DNA of 64,000 nucleotides. It comes from Corbicula japonica (Eukaryota > Mollusca > Bivalvia > Venerida > Cyrenidae). The notes below the pieces were generated by a model. The model was not told where the DNA came from and made no database searches. It saw only the letters and a list, made by a program, of their open reading frames with translations. The stretch spans positions 4,650,001-4,714,000 of the forward strand of contig JAZAYU010000013.1 of NCBI GenBank assembly GCA_038501625.1, read 5' to 3'. The translations under genes and the position numbers were made by a program. Shown in pieces: positions 60,191 to 64,000 of this stretch. How positions within the stretch are numbered: position 1 is the first letter of the stretch; each line of letters begins with the position of its first letter.

Positions 60191-60659
60191 ATCTTCTACT
60201 GAACAGTCTGGACAGAGAGGGTAATCGTTAGTTAATTCCGAAATGATTGATATTAAAGCGAAGCTTCTAAGATGTAGCCAATGTTGCTGTTTTCCAGGAC
60301 TGTCGGGATAGTCAGCTGTAAAATAATAAGTATTCCAGTGTATAGTAATCAATTTATTATACATCACAGGGATTTAGATTTAAGGTTACTCTAATACATA
60401 ATATCATCAACACACTATAAAATAATTTTACATATACTCTAAAATACCTACCATATAAATTGTTAGAGTCTTCATAGCACAGGTTGGATGTGGGTTTGAT
60501 AAATGTCATAATCTTTCAAATAGAGGTTGTTGGCTATTTTCAATGGATTGGAGATTTGTGACACACCTCCACGCCTCCCCCTCCCCTCGTTCAATAAATA
60601 ACACCATCTCAATATCATTTAGTAGTGCCAGTTTTATATCAGTCTTTTTAAACATGCAC
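60191..60659. other. Gene-poor stretch
   Basis: The upstream part of the minus-strand frame that ends in the polymerase motif lies here (60191-60367) without recognisable content. Nothing else is supported. Confidence 0.45.
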
Positions 60660-61085
60660 CGGCCGAACTGAACAGAATGAAATTTTGACAGGGGATCTGA
60701 GAAATCACAGACAACGCCAAACGAAAAAAGTACCATATACAAGGTGATTGAAAAATACCAAAATCTATAATGACTGAGATATTGATTCCATCCCTCTTTA
60801 AACTGGCTGCAATATTGAAATAATAGTATTTTTTCACATACTTTTAACTTTAAATTAATTTTATAAATTTAGCGTCAAACTTAATGGAAACTTTCTCAGA
60901 TCAAACATTCGGATCATAATATGATATGAGAACCTGTTGAAACAAGTTTGGGTTTGGTGCACTACAGAAACAATTTAAAACCCAGTGTCATTTTTTACCA
61001 TTCACCGTTCCAAGGCGGTAAACCCTCACGTTTCTCTTTTCTTATATTGTGACAAGTTTGAGGTTGGTGCACCCAAGAACCTGGT
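60660..61085. repeat. Repeat C followed by reversed repeat A
   Basis: GACAGGGGATCTGAGAAATC (C) is followed at about 60890 by reversed A blocks: TATGAGAACCTGTTG, AAACCCAGTGTCA, CCGTTCCAAGGCGGTAAACC and GAGGTTGGTGCACCCAAGAA. Confidence 0.75.
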
Positions 61086-61447
61086 GTATTTTGTCAAACA
61101 GACGTTTCTAAATTCGTCAAAAACACATGCAAGAAGGCACACATCTGTTTTCACATATGTAATTATGTAATCTTTTAAAGTGTTCATGTGTAAAGTAGTA
61201 AACACTTTACACTCATGTTCATTATCCTCTTCAGATATGGTTTGTTTCGTAAAGTCTGAATAAAAGCTTTGCGTGGTGGAAACTCTGTTTCTTTTAATCT
61301 ATCCATGGATTTTATTTACTGATAGAAAAAAATACCATTTCCTTGTATACATTGTAAATCGGCGTGAACTCTGATGGGAAGTCCTTGTAAAACATTTTGA
61401 AATATTGGTCACCACTCTATATTTGAAGTCTTGAGTTCATGAAGTGT

Positions 61448-61670
61448 TAAAAGTGAAATATGCATATCAGGAATTGTCACATTCACAAAAAAGCATTGCA
61501 AAGCGAAAGGGGCGGGTACTCAATGATCCTACCGAGAAAAGAGCGCATGGAGTCAAATCAGCAAAAAGACGATGACAGAGATAAAAGAAAAAAAATCGAG
61601 CTTTTAGGGTCTTATTACAAGATTTTCCGATAAACCTTTATAAACTAGTTAACCCATACCACCGACATCT
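61448..61670 (+). repeat. Repeat A with internal deletion
   Basis: The start block GTGAAATATGCATATCAGGA is joined directly to the 3' block (GCATTGCAAAGCGAAAGG, GGGTACTCAATGATCCTACC, GATAAACCTTTATAAACT, ACCACCGACA). The middle of about 350 bp is missing. Confidence 0.85.
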
Positions 61671-64000
61671 CTCCCAAACCACTTTATCAGCACTTGAATG
61701 TCCACGCAAAGAACCATTTTAGGAAAGCAATAACTACCAATTTCTGTACCAAAACCCAGTTCAAAGTCGTTCGCTTGTTGTATAAGGTCATTCCCATAGA
61801 GAAAATACCGCTGAAATTAAGACCAGAAGTATTTGCACAGAAGCGTAGTGACCTTCTATGAAAAGGATATCAGCTAAGGAAGAAATACAGTCGAAGAGAC
61901 ATTAATTGTCAACAGATAAATGTCTATAACAAAGCTTATCACTTATCTATACACCCTGTACACCCAAGTACAGGTGGCACTCCCACATACAGCTCACGGT
62001 AAATAATTTTAGAGGAGAGGTGGTGTAAGTATTTCGTTTATATCTCCGGAAATTCAAAACCTTCTTAATAGTGAAACATATCAGTGCTCTGGTGAAGAAA
62101 TAATGACTATGTTCTGCAAGTGTCACAACATTTCATCTTGAAATAAACAAACTACAGTGAGTAAAACGCGAAAGTTTAACTGAAAAATGTCAAATGTCAA
62201 AATAAAACTTAAAATACTCAGTAAATACTGCAAATCTATTCATTTCTGATACAGTATCGTATAGTCCTGTCTTCCTACAACAACCAGTTCAAATTCCAAG
62301 CCTTGATCTGTTTTATTTAATGAATGAGACGTTTTTAAAGATAATCAGTGGTTTTTAAACGGCACTCCCTTCGCACAGGTGTCGAAATGTTTGACACTCA
62401 CCAAGTACAGCTACAGAAAAGTCGTCCAAACAAAATTGAAGAAATTGTCAGTAATTTAGTTTTAGTATATGTGGGAGGTCGAAATGCTCATAGCAAATGT
62501 AAATAATTACTATGTGTCTCAATGTTCTAATATGTTAATACTTGTCTACTAAAATTGGAATGATAAAGAAAAGATTAGCGTGTAAAATTGCAACCATTTT
62601 GTTCAGTCTTTTATTTGTAACTTTTGAAAACAGAGCAAATCTTTGTAAATGCCATGACCTCTGACCTCGACCATTTGAGATATTTCACGGACAAGATCTG
62701 ACATGACCTCTGACTCTCTACCAAATATAAACAAGATTGATCCGCGCATTTCTGTTATCGGCAGTAATCATTTTTTTGTAAAAAGGTATGATAGTTTTAC
62801 TCACATCCTATTACATGTGACTCACTCTTCTTTCAACAAAAATATCATAATTAATTACCGTATAAGTGGTAATGTTCGCGTAAATCGCGATTTGATAAAA
62901 ATCGCGAAATTATCTGCCACCGGAAATTCGAGCTTATGCACAGGTAAAATTTCACTCTTACACCGGACTATGGTGAAACAGAACACGTAAGAACTTGAGC
63001 CTCCCTCTCAGATCTCATATATCCCCCTTTCATCTCAGCTTTGATCCATTTCGGGTTCAACAAACCACTTTAAACATGTTTTACTAGCCAAATGAGGTAA
63101 ATAGAGCCAGTCTGACACCTACACCCTAATAAAGGGAAATAAGCAGAATATCACCCCCTTGGACAGGATGACAGTATTTCTATTACACATGCTAAACCTC
63201 CCATCAAAACTGAGAAAACTGACTGTTTTCAACTCAAATTATGTTCAGATATTGCATTTCCATATCTTCGAAGTCAACTTTCGCACACGGACAAATTTTG
63301 GTTTTTATCTTAAGGGCGCAGGGTACAGTTTTCCGAGGCGGCTGCGTGCACACTCTTTTTTTACTGAAAATACAAATTTTGAACTGCTAAAAATGTAAAC
63401 AAGTGATGAACACAACTTACAATAAATATACATGAATACAATAACAAATAAGGTTAGATACAAAGAAGTCTCTGTCTACCAGGCAATCTCTTCTTTCCCC
63501 TTAAAGTATCTGTAACAGAACACCAGTTTGGCAGCTTTGTATAGTCATACCAATACATAACCAATGCACCTAGACAAATTGTATAGGTCATTTATGACAC
63601 TACTGTTGCCTTTGTTGCCCCTGGCTATTACAGCCCCATGTATGAAACATGTTGTTTTAATAGTTTAGACCTTATGGCCTTGCTTGTTAAGTCAATAAGT
63701 GTCAATGGTGCACAAGTGGATCAGCATTACTTTCTCACCTGCTGTAGTTTTAGGTTCTAGGTAAAAAAAGACAGTTCTTTACGATTTGTTTTTACTTTAA
63801 GTGCTTAAAGTGATCACCTGATATAAAATTTAATTAAAATATCTGAGTAATTTAATTATTATTATGATAATAAATTAATAACAGTCAACTAAGTTAAGAC
63901 TTCTGCAGTATTTTAAGGCAAAAAACTCATCTGTGTATTTGCATATATTTTCCAGTATTTACCACTTTCGGTAGTATTTTCCAGGCCGGTAAATACCGCC
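61671..64000. other. Gene-free end of window
   Basis: No gene supported. A direct repeat TGACCTCTGACCT (62655-62667) and a related CATGACCTCTGACTC about 50 bp on are the only patterned sites. The last 60 bases contain TATTTACC and its mirror GGTAAATA around TTCCAGGCC, possibly the edge of another repeat. Confidence 0.45.

Noticed and set aside
62703..63398. Two open frames near the right edge (62703-62990 and 63159-63398)
   Set aside because: No motif, no splice-site support and ordinary base composition.

Overview
This looks like nuclear DNA of a mollusc, most likely a bivalve. It is AT-rich and intron-containing. It carries an intact invertebrate-type (i-type) lysozyme whose exons read very like the clam lysozymes I remember, and the remaining genes and repeats fit an intron-rich, repeat-rich invertebrate genome. 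I see no prokaryotic gene organisation and no complete cellular gene in most of the window. Family names rest on motifs read by eye; no database search was possible.

Layout. 0-7 kb: gene-poor, AT-rich sequence with copies of three interspersed repeats, named here A (about 600 bp, non-coding), B (about 130 bp) and the hairpin element (about 146 bp, a near-perfect palindrome). 7-12 kb: a nearly complete two-ORF LINE on the + strand, with intact ORF2 and a one-base break in ORF1. 12-24 kb: repeats, a compound trinucleotide microsatellite, and a pair of identical 93-bp hairpins in inverted orientation. 24.5 kb: a Tc1/mariner transposase relic. 26.8-28.1 kb: a 5'-truncated LINE on the minus strand. 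28-30 kb: tandem duplications.

31.4-48.6 kb is the most informative locus. Two decayed paralogues of an unrecognised multi-pass membrane protein with a glycosylated ectodomain lie in opposite orientation (33276-35585 + and 45992-48567 -). Beside them are a duplicated 3' end (35960-36310) and an inverted relic that keeps the upstream and downstream flanks but not the gene body (40240-40640 and 41570-42720). Between them sits a secreted or membrane ADP-ribosyltransferase-like gene (37770-40086) with its R-S-ExE catalytic residues but a frame break near the start of exon 2. A 1.8-kb element with internal 322-bp tandem repeats lies at 43.6-45.4 kb.

55.0-56.9 kb holds the one clearly intact cellular gene: a five-exon, 226-residue secreted protein joining an SH3b-like domain to an i-type lysozyme domain, a candidate antibacterial or digestive enzyme. 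57-62 kb is repeat-dense and contains relics of a protein-primed DNA polymerase B (Polinton/Maverick-like), one of them split by a hairpin element. The last 2 kb hold no gene I can support.

Functional picture: one immune/digestive lysozyme, one ADP-ribosyltransferase-like gene, and a dying lineage-expanded membrane protein family, in a background where at least six kinds of mobile element have nested and duplicated.
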